Below, one piece after another: positions 53,090 to 64,000 of a DNA stretch of 64,000 nt. The notes under the pieces were generated by a model. It saw nothing but the letters and a program-made list of their open reading frames with translations. It was not told the origin of the DNA and ran no database searches. Position 1 is the first letter of the stretch, and each line of letters begins with the position of its first letter. Both the position numbers and the translations under genes were made by a program. This stretch comes from Chytriomyces cf. hyalinus JEL632 (Eukaryota > Chytridiomycota > Chytridiomycetes > Chytridiales > Chytriomycetaceae). The stretch is taken from NCBI GenBank assembly GCA_025435555.1, contig JAIWWG010000082.1:1-64000 (forward strand), in the 5' to 3' direction.

Positions 53090-56000
53090 ATGGACTCAGG
53101 ATCGCGCAGCAGCCACGGCAGGATGGAAGGCAGCGGATCAAGTCTCGAAGTCAATGCCAGTGTCGAGGGGAAAGAGAATTACTCTGAGAGGGTCAGTAAA
53201 TCGGAGAGAGAGACGGCTGGAGAAGGGCTGGCCCACCGAGATTCCGAAGAAAGGCTCAGTGGACGAGAGAGGGGCATTGAACTGACGCGAGCAACTCGGC
53301 CTGCACATCGTGAGGTTGCACTCACACACAGCGTGGGAATGGCTGTCGACAGGGACCGAGAGCGGGAGAGGGAGCGGGAGAGGACAGCCAGAACAAGTAG
53401 AGTCGCCGAATGCTCAACGCCGAATGGATTTAGGGACCTGGTTTACTCTAGAGGTATGCAAGCAGCGCAAGTTCTCCAGCCTGCACAAGCAAATGTTTCC
53501 GCGACCCTGGCTTCGAACCAACCGGTTCATACAACGCATTCAGAATCTCGGCCCTTCAACACGGCGGCTGTCAGGGCCCGTGTTGTCGCTCGTCATGCAG
53601 CAGCAGCTACGTCTTCAAATACAGCAACTGCAGCCGTGGTTCAAGGTACCACACAAGCTCTATCTGGCCCATTGGACTCGAAGATGAATGCCCGGAAACC
53701 AACTCAATCGAAAGAAGAAATCCAGGCCTTCATGAAAATGCAAATCAAGCAGCGGCAAATAAAAATGATGGCGGAACAAGCGCTTCTTGATAAGAAGAAC
53801 AAGGAGACCAAGCGAAGGTGCGTTGGCTGTCTTACCTTGGCGCTGTGTGATCTCATACCGCTCTTTTGCAAGACTTGACGAGCTGAACTCGTTTCGAAAG
53901 CAGCAAGGGGAACGCCAGATGAAGAAACTAATGATAGAGGCACAGTACAATGCCTCATCGTCGCTTGCAGATACGGACGATCCTCAGTCCAAGTATCTCC
54001 GTGAAGCAGGTCTTTCATTCGCTCCCTTTTCATTTCTTTCATAACTGGGTGTTGACTTCTCCTTCAAAAATTAGACCTGCTAAATCTTTCCATCCCTCCG
54101 GAAAAAAACTTGTTCCATGAACTCTCACACAACGCAGAAAACCCGCAAGACTCGTCAGTTCTTCCATTTCAATCATCGTCCACCTCAATTTTGGCCCCCG
54201 ACGTGGCGAAACGAACATACCCCGTTTCCGACTCAATCCAACGGCACATGCTGGAAATTGATCGAATCTTGATGGAAAGCGGTGTTCCACTTCAAAGTAC
54301 CCCCAGTTCGCATTACCCGATTCCCACAACCGACGAGATACCCATATCAGGAACAAGCAGCAGCTCCCAGAACCACGAGAACCATGGTGTACGCAACCAA
54401 CAGCAGCCTTCACAAAAACTGCGGCAGCATCTTGAAACCGAAATTACGCGAACGAAAGTCAGCATGTTTGCTCGATCCGATACCCAATTCAGCAGTGCGA
54501 ACGCTCCATTAATGAGCGGTGTTTCATCTATGTCCTCCTCGACGAATAACAGCAACGGCCGAAATAATGCCGCTATTCATGCCCTCTCTCCAGCTGCTAT
54601 TTCGGCCCCTAGCAGCGAACAAAACCGTGTTATCTTGCAATCAATCATTCGCCAATCACTGGAAATTTCAGAACGTGTCAAAAGAAATCCTCAGCTCTTG
54701 TCCGCTTCTCGAAACGCGCCTCAAAATTCAATGAAAGAAAAGCAGGATCTTCAGTATGACAAGCAGCGGCAGAAAGTTTTGGCAATGATGTTGCAAAGAA
54801 ATAATGACAGTCGAGATGGACTCATGGTTGATTCAAGCAACCGCGAATGCAATGACACCAGTTTTGAAAGTGATGCGATCGGGAACGACGGATTCTTTTC
54901 GAAAAGCCAGAACCGGAGCGGTTCACGGAGCCCGGGAATCGATGAAAAACGGGACACGGCTGCGTTTCAGCAACTTGTGAATCGATATGCCATGGAAGAA
55001 AGGAAGCTGAATGTTGCCGGAAGCATGTCTCCTCAGCGTAGCGATCAAAGTTTTGGTGGGCGATATGCGCCTAATGCCTACAATCTGGCAGGGAACAATG
55101 GTTTCATGGGAGGAAGAAGCAGTAGTAGCAGCAGTACCTCCAGTAGCCTTATGGGTAGTCCGATGGCTTATAGAAGTCGAAGGGACTCGTTCGAGTGGGG
55201 GCGTGTGGGGGGTGGATTAGGTGGACTTAAACTGGAACAAGAGCGCAGTTTGAGTCGAGCAAAGCGGATAATGGAAGGTGAAGATGAAAGGCGGAAGAAG
55301 CAGCTTGCGGCAAGGGTCATTCAAAAATTTGTAAGGCGGTATGTTGGGACGAAGCGCAACAAGAGAAGGCAGAAGCAAGCTCAGTTTGAAAGAAAAAAGG
55401 CTTGGGAGCATGAAGAGAAAGATGAGCAAAGGTGGTTGGATAGAGAACAAAAAGATGAGCGGGATGGACTTGACAGTTCTTTGAGAATGGAAGTTGACTC
55501 ATATCGCGTGTTTGACGTTTTGGAGCGGGTGAGACCAGGTTTTGGAGACGCCGTTGTTCCTCCTCCTTCATCATCCATTCCCACGGGCACTGCACGTGCA
55601 AGTGCCGCCAAACGCGTTGTACCTCCTCCGCCGCAAGCTTTTGCTCATTCGAAGGATTCTGCATCATCATCAACGGCACCCTCGAAACTCATTGTCGATA
55701 CTGCGTTATCAGATTCAACTTCGGCCATAAAAGCTGTGGACGAAGAGCACGAAGTAATTGATAGAATGGATCAATCCGGTGACCCAGACGATTCGGTTTC
55801 GTATTCTGCAACATTCGAAGATGAGCCCAAGCCAGATGCTGCTGCTTTAGCATATTCCAGCGACGTCACTGCTGAAAGCGAAGGTTTCGGCAAAATCGAT
55901 GCAACTCCTATTCCTTCCACTGCGGAATCATCTTCCAAATCACAACTCCCATTGAAGGGACAATCATACCCCAAACTCAATTCCAATCCGCAAGGCTCTG

Positions 56001-59000
56001 GTTTCCCGCAATCATCTATGTCTGACTCCTCGTTTGAGAATGAGCCGCTCGATTTTGAATCCGATTCAGAATCTGGGCGTTTTCCGCCGATGTCACAACC
56101 GCGGTTGCGGCCCAATGACGCTAATTCAAGAACTCATCACGACCATCGACTGCGGTTGGACGCTGAAATCAAGATCGGAGGTCGTTTATCCCCTCGGTCT
56201 TTGTCTCGCAAGTAAGTGCCAGAATTGTGGTAATTTTGCCAAGTTTCTGACCAAAATTTTAGGTTTGAAACGGAACTGCGGCATTTGGAATCTCTCCATA
56301 CGGCAGACGAGCAAGTGTCAGAACTACATCGGCTGCAGTTGCTTTCAACAGCACAGCAAGACGCTTTCGCGTACGTACTCGCGTTTCTTGCACTTCGTTT
56401 TTCGTTTGTGAGATCGTTTCACACTAACCCGTCATTTTAGATTTACCCACCTCCTTCAACAAAAGGAGCACGTCATAGACAAGCACAAAGCAGATCTCGA
56501 GCAAGCAAAGCGTGAACGAGAATTGGCAGAACTGAGGCTGCGCGATCCTTTAAGAAATGTCAACAAACAGACTCTCTTTCCTTCAACGAGTATCTCTACA
56601 ATCGGTGATCATACCCTGAGCCACATGAGCGGTCTGCAGTTTACGCAGTCTAGCCCAAACGTTCCACCTACCGCATCTGCAGCCGAAGACTATGGGCAAG
56701 AAGAGTTTGCATCCATCAGTGATTACGCGCCTGCAGTGAAAGTGGCGCGTTCAAGTTATGGTAGTGAAAAGTCAAAAAGGAGCCACAGCAATGAAGTTTC
56801 TGAAGAGTTGGAAGTTGCAAGCTATTTATTGGGCCAAACACCTCGGCGCGATGATGCAAGTGAATTTATCAGCTCGTACAGAGGATCAAGGTCAGACCAC
56901 GAGAGTCCAACCCCTTTGAGTTTATATGATGCACAGTTGTCTCAGATAAGCTCCCAGTTTGGTTTTGGGCGCCATGGACGAGATGAGAGCTCTGCAGAGG
57001 TATTTGGCGCGTCTCAATACGGTGGGGAAGTTTATATGCTGACTGCTTTTATTGAAATAGGACTCACTCATGAATCTCGATGAAAGTTCAATCAATATTG
57101 AAGCCCTCACATCATTGGAAACGAACCGAGTGCGAGATACGCTGATGGACTATACATTTGCTTTGGATGAGCGGGAAAAAACAGCATCGGAGCACATGAA
57201 AAGCGAATTACGCGCTGCAAAATTGAATGCCAAAGCACAAGTTGTTATTTCTCGTGACAGTGAGGAAAGAAGGAGGATTGCCGATGAATACAAAAAACTG
57301 GTAAGTTTCGTATTTGTCTGCTAATCCAGCGCACTGACGCGGTAATTTATTTCGCAGGAGTCCTCACTTCGTGTAAAATTGGCTGTTGAAAAAGTTGAGA
57401 TCAAAAGACTGAGATCAAAAGCGCTTGAACTCATCAAACAGCATGAAGGAGCCAACATCCGCGATACTTCTCCGATCCGAAGATCCACGGATCCTCCCAT
57501 AATTGCCGTGCCGGAGAAGCCAGTCACGACCCGATTAAAGGACTCGCAAAGGCACGTTAAACCATTGCCGTCCGTATCTTCGCTCTTTCTGTCGGTTCCG
57601 GAGGACCTTGGCACTGGCGCATCTCACGCATCCATATCGGAAAATATTGAGTTTGTGAACGATGACTTGGACCTTAGGAGTGTAGTTTCGGAACCCGTCT
57701 CAATCGTTTTACCCTACGATAATTCTGAACATTCAAGAAATCTATCACAGTCTCCAGCTACGCAACCAAGCACACCGAAAGCCTCGACTTCTCTTGCATC
57801 TGCATCTGCATCAACCGTCACATCCATTGTTCAAAAACTGCAGCAATTGAGTGCACACGTCGCGGATGTCGCAAAACTGGAGCGTAAAAAGGAGCGACTC
57901 GAGAAAAGTCAGGCAGTCGGGGAGCGACTTTTGAACGATTCCCTGAAAAAGATTAAGCTGGAAGAAGATGTATTTATCCTCGAAACGCGGCTGCAATCTA
58001 TCCTGCAGCAGTGCTCGGAGTTGGCGAAAAAGGAGGATGTCTTGAAAAAGAAGAAGAAAGCCGCAGTTGTCGCCGCCGCTGCCCTTGCATCCAATCGCGC
58101 TTCACCCACCGATCTGGCACGTGAATTAGGTGACCGGACACCAACAATGTCTTTCCGGAAAGCCAAAAATCAATCAATCCATAAGGCAGCAAATGTTTCT
58201 CCTGACGCTGGGGACGAAATTGACGAGGATTTGAACTATGGCGAGATTTCCGTGCATGACTCGATACCAATCGATATTCAAACAGATCTTGCTTCACGAC
58301 AAGAAAGCATTCGCAGTCTTGCCGACAGTATTTTGTACGAGGTGGATATTGTCCGTGAAAAAGTTGGTTCCTCTGGCTTTGATAAGTCTATTCCTGAACT
58401 TGTGGAGTCCATTCAAAGCGATATTAAGTCTGTTGTGGAAGATATCAGCTCATATGGAGGGTCATTTAGCAGCGGGAGTGGTGCCTCAAAGCAGAGCGTG
58501 TCGTTTGCGAAGGAAGTTGTTGTGGCCGATAGCACAAGCGCGGCATACGATTACGAAAGTGATGCATTTGAAGCACCTGTTGAAGTGGCGACCAAGGTTA
58601 TCGATGTTATGGATGAAGATGACGATTCAGAATCCGATGCAAATGGTTGGTTAGGTTACACCTCACTTCTTTCGCTGAGTTGACTCCTTCATTTTGCAGA
58701 TGAAGATGTTGAGCATCTGAAAAATCTGCAGCGCGAATTGGAAGAACGTCAGGCCAAAATCAAGGACCTCTTGGTCAGAAAAAAGGAAGCCAAGAAGGTT
58801 GCGAAAGCTGAGCAAGCGCGTTTAAAGAAAGAGGCCATCCAGTTTGAAATCCAGGTACGAAGTTGCTGCTCCCTGTCATTTAACTTCTTCTTCTGACTTC
58901 ATACTTATGCACCGATCAGCAACTTGACGCCGTGATCCGAAAGACGGAAGAAGATATTGAGAAGACAATCGCTCCAATTTCTAAAACTGCCAGTTCACCG

Positions 59001-61691
59001 TCCACCAAAAAATCGTCGTTGGTTTCTCCTGCCCGTTTGGTTGAGAACGATCAAAGCAAACCTTCCACGAGCAGCCCTCATCTTAAGTCTCCACTGATGC
59101 CCAAGAGCTTGCGAAATGACGAAATCTCGTCTTACGGATCAATAGCTGCGCCAATCACTCATAAAAGCCCTCCATCTTCAGATGACATTTCATCATTCGC
59201 AGGAAAAAGTAATTCTCACGGGAGTAGCCATGGTAAATCGTCAGCTCGTGTCGATCGCGCCCACAGTTCTAAACAGGCGACAGAATTTATACCAAACGAG
59301 CCGGCCAGCTCCTCAGCGCCACCTTCTGTCGATGAAATTCTGTCATATCAAGAAAGCACGTCTCGATCATTGAGCAGCAAGCATAGCCGTGCTTTGTCCG
59401 GGGGTGTAGCAGCAGTATCGAAGCAGGCATCCGTGGTTGATGACATTTCGTCTTATGGCGATAGTACCTCTCGCAGTGTGGATGCAATTCAAAGTCCATT
59501 GAATCATATCGCAGCTGCCGAGGAGGTTACAAATGACATTGCCTCCCAAGAATATGAAGAGGACTTCTCATCTGCCGACGACATCAAAAACGATAGTCTG
59601 CCGGAAAATGCCACTTCGAATGAAGTACCGCAAATGATTGCAAGGGATGTCGCAAAGGCAGATATGGATAGTACCTCTGATATTGCCGAGGATATTGAAT
59701 ACGATGACCACGACTTTATCGAAGAGGACGACGACTTGGAATCGAACTCTCGTAGCAAGGCAGTCATATCACCTCTGGCAGAGAAGGGAATTGCTTTGTC
59801 AACTGAATTATCCCCGGACAAATTGCCTGAATCTACAGAAGCTCGAAATGTCAAACCTCCAGTTGTTATCGAGACCAAAGCGGCATCTGTGGTCGATGAG
59901 GACCTGGATTACGCGGATGACTATGCAAACGAAGATGAGGAATCAGAGGTGGTGACGCGCGAGCGAGAGCAGACTGATTTGGAAAACTCTGGCGGTTCGC
60001 GAAACATTAAAAGTGAGCGGAGCGCCGATTCAGGACACGAGTTTGCCGATGATGAGGTGGTCCCATCGACGCATTCACAGGTGCATGAAGTCGGGAACGT
60101 TGAGCTTGCGAATGTGACAAATCTAGAGCCTACTGTGATTTCAGACGAAGTTGAAGAAGATATAGAAGAAGAGCTTTCGCTACATTCAAGCAAAGGCTCC
60201 GCTTCACCAGAGTCAATGAGCGGTAAATTGGACGAAAAATCAATCAGCGTAGTCAACGATCTAGATGCTGCTGGAAATACTGACGTTGATGACTACTCAA
60301 TTGAGGACAACAAAAGCCTGCACAAAACTTCGCATGAAACAGTTGCTGGGAACGACACATCATCAAGATCAGATCATCAGAGTGACCGTCGTAATCGAAC
60401 GGTGTCTGAATCAACGGCATCAGAAGATGATGAATCTGAACTACACAAAGTGGAAGAGCAGCATCTCGAATCCGTGGAAGATTCATCAGTGGTTCTTCCA
60501 ACCACAAGTGCAGCAAAAGCGGTTCCTATCTTGCAACACAGCTTGTACACAGATCATGTCACTGAACTTCTTCTGGATGATGCTCTTCGAGATTCGATTG
60601 AAGGTAAATGATGCATTGACGAAAGTTTTTTGGAGCTCGGTCCTTACCTATCTTCTGTAGCTGTCACAATGATTCAAAAGCCAATCGTTGAAAGGACACC
60701 GAGCCCCAGCCTTTCCGAATCTTCTAGCTCGTCAAGCCCTCATCTCGCGTCAATATCGCAACCGCCTGAACTTCCCGAGATTGATATCGCTGCTGAGCGC
60801 TCCCGCCGCGCGGACGAGATTACAAACCTCCTTTGGATGGACATGATGAATGAATTTGCAGTGGAACAAGCCGCAATTCTGAGTCGGAAAGAAACTCCTG
60901 TGACCCCAATTGAAGGTGGTTCAGAAGAAATGTTGGAAGGAGAGTTTGCGAGCGCAAGTCTCGAAGCATTGATCCAGGCTAGAAATGTACCTTTCACGGC
61001 AATGGAAGTGTCAGAAGAAGAAGCCAAGCAGCTTGATGCCCTCATTGCCGCTAAAACCGCTGCTGATGTCGTTGAAATTTCTGCTTCATATGACGCTCCG
61101 GATCGATCCATCATTGAACCAGAGCCAACAACTCCAAACATTGCCGACACTGTAATGAGGATCAAAAGAGACACGCATTATATGTCTTCTTCGTTTGGTT
61201 CTCAGTTTGCCCACGCAGTCGTCAGTGAGTTTGCAGCCCCCGAAAATCCACAAGGGTACGAACGCATGCCACAGATTCCTGTGGACGTGAAGCAGGCGCT
61301 TGTTGGATTTCCAATGGATCCAGTGATTCGGGCTCGGTACAGACTACTGCTCGATCTCATCCGGGAAGCTCTGGAAGAAGTGTTTGACCATCATGAAAAC
61401 TTCGCATCTGACGAACCACGCCGTGCGACACGGTCATTTATCATGTTGATGCCTCCCCGGCCCATTTCCAAACAAGACACTGCAACGCGTGTGGCAGCAA
61501 AAGTCGGCGCTTGGAATGCGTATACTGAGGTACACGGTGGTAATCTGGATCAGATGCTGATGGACTCTGTGAAAGCGGACGAGCCTGACTGGCTGGACAT
61601 GAGCATTGACCGGGATATCGTGGTGAATCAGGTTGCAGACGGGTTGTTTGGAGATGTCTCCAAGGACGCCCTTTCCATTTTAAGCAAGTAA
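53090..61691 (+). CDS. CEP350-like centrosome/basal-body protein (C-terminal DUF4378-like domain)
   Basis: Ten exons, 53090-53817, 53873-54009, 54075-56211, 56263-56370, 56441-56999, 57061-57300, 57358-58645, 58700-58854, 58920-60603 and 60661-61691, give 2,688 residues with phases closing. Landmarks are coiled coil (KKNKETKRRLDELNSFRKQQ), an IQ motif (LAARVIQKFVRRYVGTKRNK), the CEP350-type ELRHLESLHTADEQVSELHR, coiled coils around NLQRELEERQAKIKDLL, acidic disorder, and a helical C-terminus (RLLLDLIREALEEVFDHHEN, WNAYTEVHGGNLDQMLMDSV, DEPDWLDMSIDRDIVVNQVA) like the last domain of CEP350/DUF4378 proteins. Relatives anchor microtubules at centrioles and basal bodies. No CAP-Gly domain is visible. 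Short repeats of DISSYG type recur from 58440 to 59500. It is the parent of the pseudogene at 47895-50250. Confidence 0.72.
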
Positions 61692-61784
61692 TCATAATAG
61701 CGCAAGCGTGTCCCAAACAAAGATTCTTATTATTTCGATATTTAAAAAGAGTCTTTTTTCTTTTATTTTTTTTTTCCAAAGAAA
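61692..61784. promoter_or_regulatory. Compact 93-bp spacer before the helicase gene
   Basis: T-rich sequence (TTTTTTCTTTTATTTTTTTTTTCC) immediately before the DDX52-type start. The distance is too short for separate long UTRs. Confidence 0.35.
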
Positions 61785-64000
61785 ATGTCCAAGAAACCAG
61801 CACTGGATGTGTTCAGTCTGCTTGCGGGCAGCGGCACGCGGTTCGATAAACGGCGTTTCAAGGCCGACATTCAGCTGTTCGAACCCGAGGCTGCCGCCGT
61901 GCCTGTCTCCCGCAAACGTAAAGGCTCCGTGACAGTCGCTCTTGCGCCCGAGCTCGACTTCTTCCAAAGCGCCGCCGCAGAAGAGGGACGCAAGAACAAG
62001 GACGCGAAGAAGAAAACAACAGCAAAGAAGAGTGGCGACTATGTTGAGGCGGACTCAGACGAGGAGGACAACCATGCGAGCGATGAAGACTCGGACGTGG
62101 ACGAAGTTGCTGAACAGAAGAAGTCAAAGACTAAGGGGGATTCTGATGATGAAAAGGAATCTGAGGAGGACAATGGAGTCGTTCTGGAGAACGAGGAGCA
62201 GGTAATGTGGACAAATGGAAAGAGGCTGGTGTGTTTCTGACGGACTGAATCCTTGAATCTTGCTCGCAGGTGGAAGCATTTCGCAAAGAACAGCGGATTC
62301 GAGTGCAGGGCACTGATGTTCCATTCCCATTTACAAGCTATGCTGGGCTCTGTGATCGATACCAATTCCCGGCGTACCTTCGCAAGAATCTGACAACCCA
62401 ACATTACACAACGCCCACACCGATTCAAATGCAGAGTATCCCCGTCATGCTGCACGAACGTGAAATTATTGCATGTGCTCCAACTGGTTCTGGAAAAACG
62501 CTGGCATTTTTGGTTCCGATTCTGTTTGCGTTGGGCGCACCGAAGGGAGACGGTTTTCGCGCTGTTGTCATTTCTCCAACTCGTGAACTGGCACTGCAGG
62601 TTAGTTTTGCGACGACTCGTTTTTGTGTTGCGTGTGAAGTTCAAACGAATCTTTGTTGCAAGATTCATCGACACATCAAAAATCTCACGCGTGGGCGCAA
62701 CTTCAAGACCTGTGTCTTGACCAAGGCGACGAATCCCAGCAATCCAATTACTTCCGCACAATTGGCGAAATTCGATATTTTGGTCACAACGCCTCTGAGG
62801 CTGGTGCATGCTCTGGACCAAGACAGCATCAAACTGGACAAGTAAGCTAACAGTTCTGCCCGAAAAAAAATAATTGCGCATGTATTTAACTTTAAACGCA
62901 GAGTCCGTCATTTGATTCTTGACGAAGCCGACAAACTGCTGGAACTTGGATTTTTAACCCAAATGGATTCTGTGTTCGCCGCTTGCTCGTCACCCCATCT
63001 TCAACGATCATTGTTTAGCGCAACTATGCCATCTGGAATTGAATCTTTAGCGCGGACATTTATGCGTGATCCAATCCGTGTCATTATCGGAACAATGTGA
63101 GTCTGGTGTTGCATATTTTTTTTTGTCAAAACTTGAATGCTCATGCAGGTTTTCGATTTCAGCAACTCTGCCACATCAACAATTAAGCAGTCGCTAAAAT
63201 ACGTCGGAGAAGAGAGCGGAAAATTGATTGAAATGCGGCAAATGGTGCAAGGGGGTCAACTCAAGCCACCTGCCCTCATTTTCGTGCAATCAATTGAACG
63301 AGCAAAGGAACTATTCAGCGAACTTGTGTACGATGGTATTAACGTGGATGTCATTCATTCAGAAAGGACAAAGGCGCAGGTAAATACCTGTTTTCTTCCG
63401 TCTCGAAAAGACTTTGATTCTAAACATGCGCGGTTTTTTTTGTCAGAGAGATGCCGTTATTCAATCGTTCCGAAGTGGAAAGACATGGGTTTTAATAGCG
63501 ACCGACCTGATGTCGCGTGGTATTGATTTCAAGGGCGTTTCAATGGTCATCAACTACGATTTCCCGCAAACTGTCCAAAGCTATATTCACCGAATCGGTC
63601 GTACGGGTCGTGCAGGGAGGGAAGGAGCTGCTGTGACATTTTTCACAAAGGCGGATGCAGAGTATTTAAAAATGTGAGTCTAGTTGGAATTGTCGTTGCA
63701 AGATTGTTATTCACCTTGGCTTATATCCTTCAGAGTGGTTAATGTAATGAAGGAGTCTGGATGCGATGTACCCGAGTGGCTTCTGAATGTGAAAAATCCA
63801 AAGTGAGCACACGTGATGAAATGTCACAATGCTGCCTCGTACTAACACACGTCATTTCAACAGCAAAAAAGAGCGAAAGAATCTGCGCAAACGCGCCATC
63901 CAGAGAGACACCATCAGTACAATGTCCAAGTACGATGCTAAAAAGATTGCAAAGAAGAGGTATGTTGCGTGCGAGTGTTGTTGTTTCTGCTTGGGTATCG
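61785..64000 (+). CDS. ROK1: DEAD-box RNA helicase ROK1/DDX52, 3' partial
   Basis: Exons 61785-62201, 62270-62599, 62663-62841, 62902-63096, 63163-63379, 63447-63673, 63734-63802 and 63864-63959, then a donor (AAGAG|GTATGT) whose intron leaves the window. The N-terminus [19 protein letters not shown] and an acidic tract are ROK1/DDX52-like. Motifs are the F/Q region ([12 protein letters not shown]), [63 protein letters not shown] and [17 protein letters not shown]1 releases snR30/U14-type interactions in 18S rRNA maturation. It works in the same pathway as RRP7 at 46.5 kb. Intron 62600-62662 is 63 bp and stop-free in frame. Its 5' end was duplicated to 52750-53050. Confidence 0.93.

Overview
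The window is nuclear DNA from a zoosporic (chytrid-like) fungus. Its genes are broken by many short introns (about 48-225 bp, mostly GT-AG with CTAAC/CTAAT-like branch sites). It encodes a chitin synthase, and it also carries basal-body and flagellar-type genes (a CEP350-like protein and a possible CFAP161 remnant), a combination expected of a flagellated fungus. All exon models were read by eye from the sequence; for the complete genes the phases close exactly unless stated otherwise.

Layout. 0-2 kb: a broken gene made of phage/giant-virus-type fibre repeats, running in from the left. 2.3-7.4 kb: a membrane SH3 protein, a DHHC palmitoyltransferase and a tiny three-exon zinc-finger gene. 8-11.4 kb: an F-box/LRR gene and a decayed, partly gene-converted copy of it. 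11.8-19 kb: a raff-synthase/GH36-type enzyme, then two tandem lycopene cyclase-phytoene synthase fusion genes in which opposite halves have decayed. 19.1-22.8 kb: a PMC1-type calcium pump. 23.7-32.6 kb: dynamitin, a TLDc protein, an ASNSD1-type asparagine synthetase-like protein and TOM40. 33.3-44.4 kb: chitin synthase, a SUZ-domain protein, a SCYL3/PACE1-like pseudokinase and N-myristoyltransferase.

44.6-53.05 kb is a decay zone around one intact gene (RRP7). It holds frameshifted gene remnants, a Ty3/gypsy-like reverse transcriptase fragment, an inverted pair of ~375 bp repeats, a deleted and frameshifted inverted copy of the CEP350-like gene, and an intron-containing 5' copy of the ROK1/DDX52 gene. 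53.1-64 kb carries the intact parents: the 2,688-residue CEP350-like gene and the ROK1/DDX52 helicase, which runs off the right edge.

The most interesting system is the carotenoid pair at 14.6-19 kb. Fungal carRP/carRA/al-2 proteins fuse a membrane lycopene cyclase to a soluble phytoene synthase. Here the upstream gene keeps the cyclase signatures but has lost both Asp-rich motifs of phytoene synthase. The downstream gene keeps the phytoene synthase motifs but has lost the cyclase signatures. The two together would make one complete bifunctional set.
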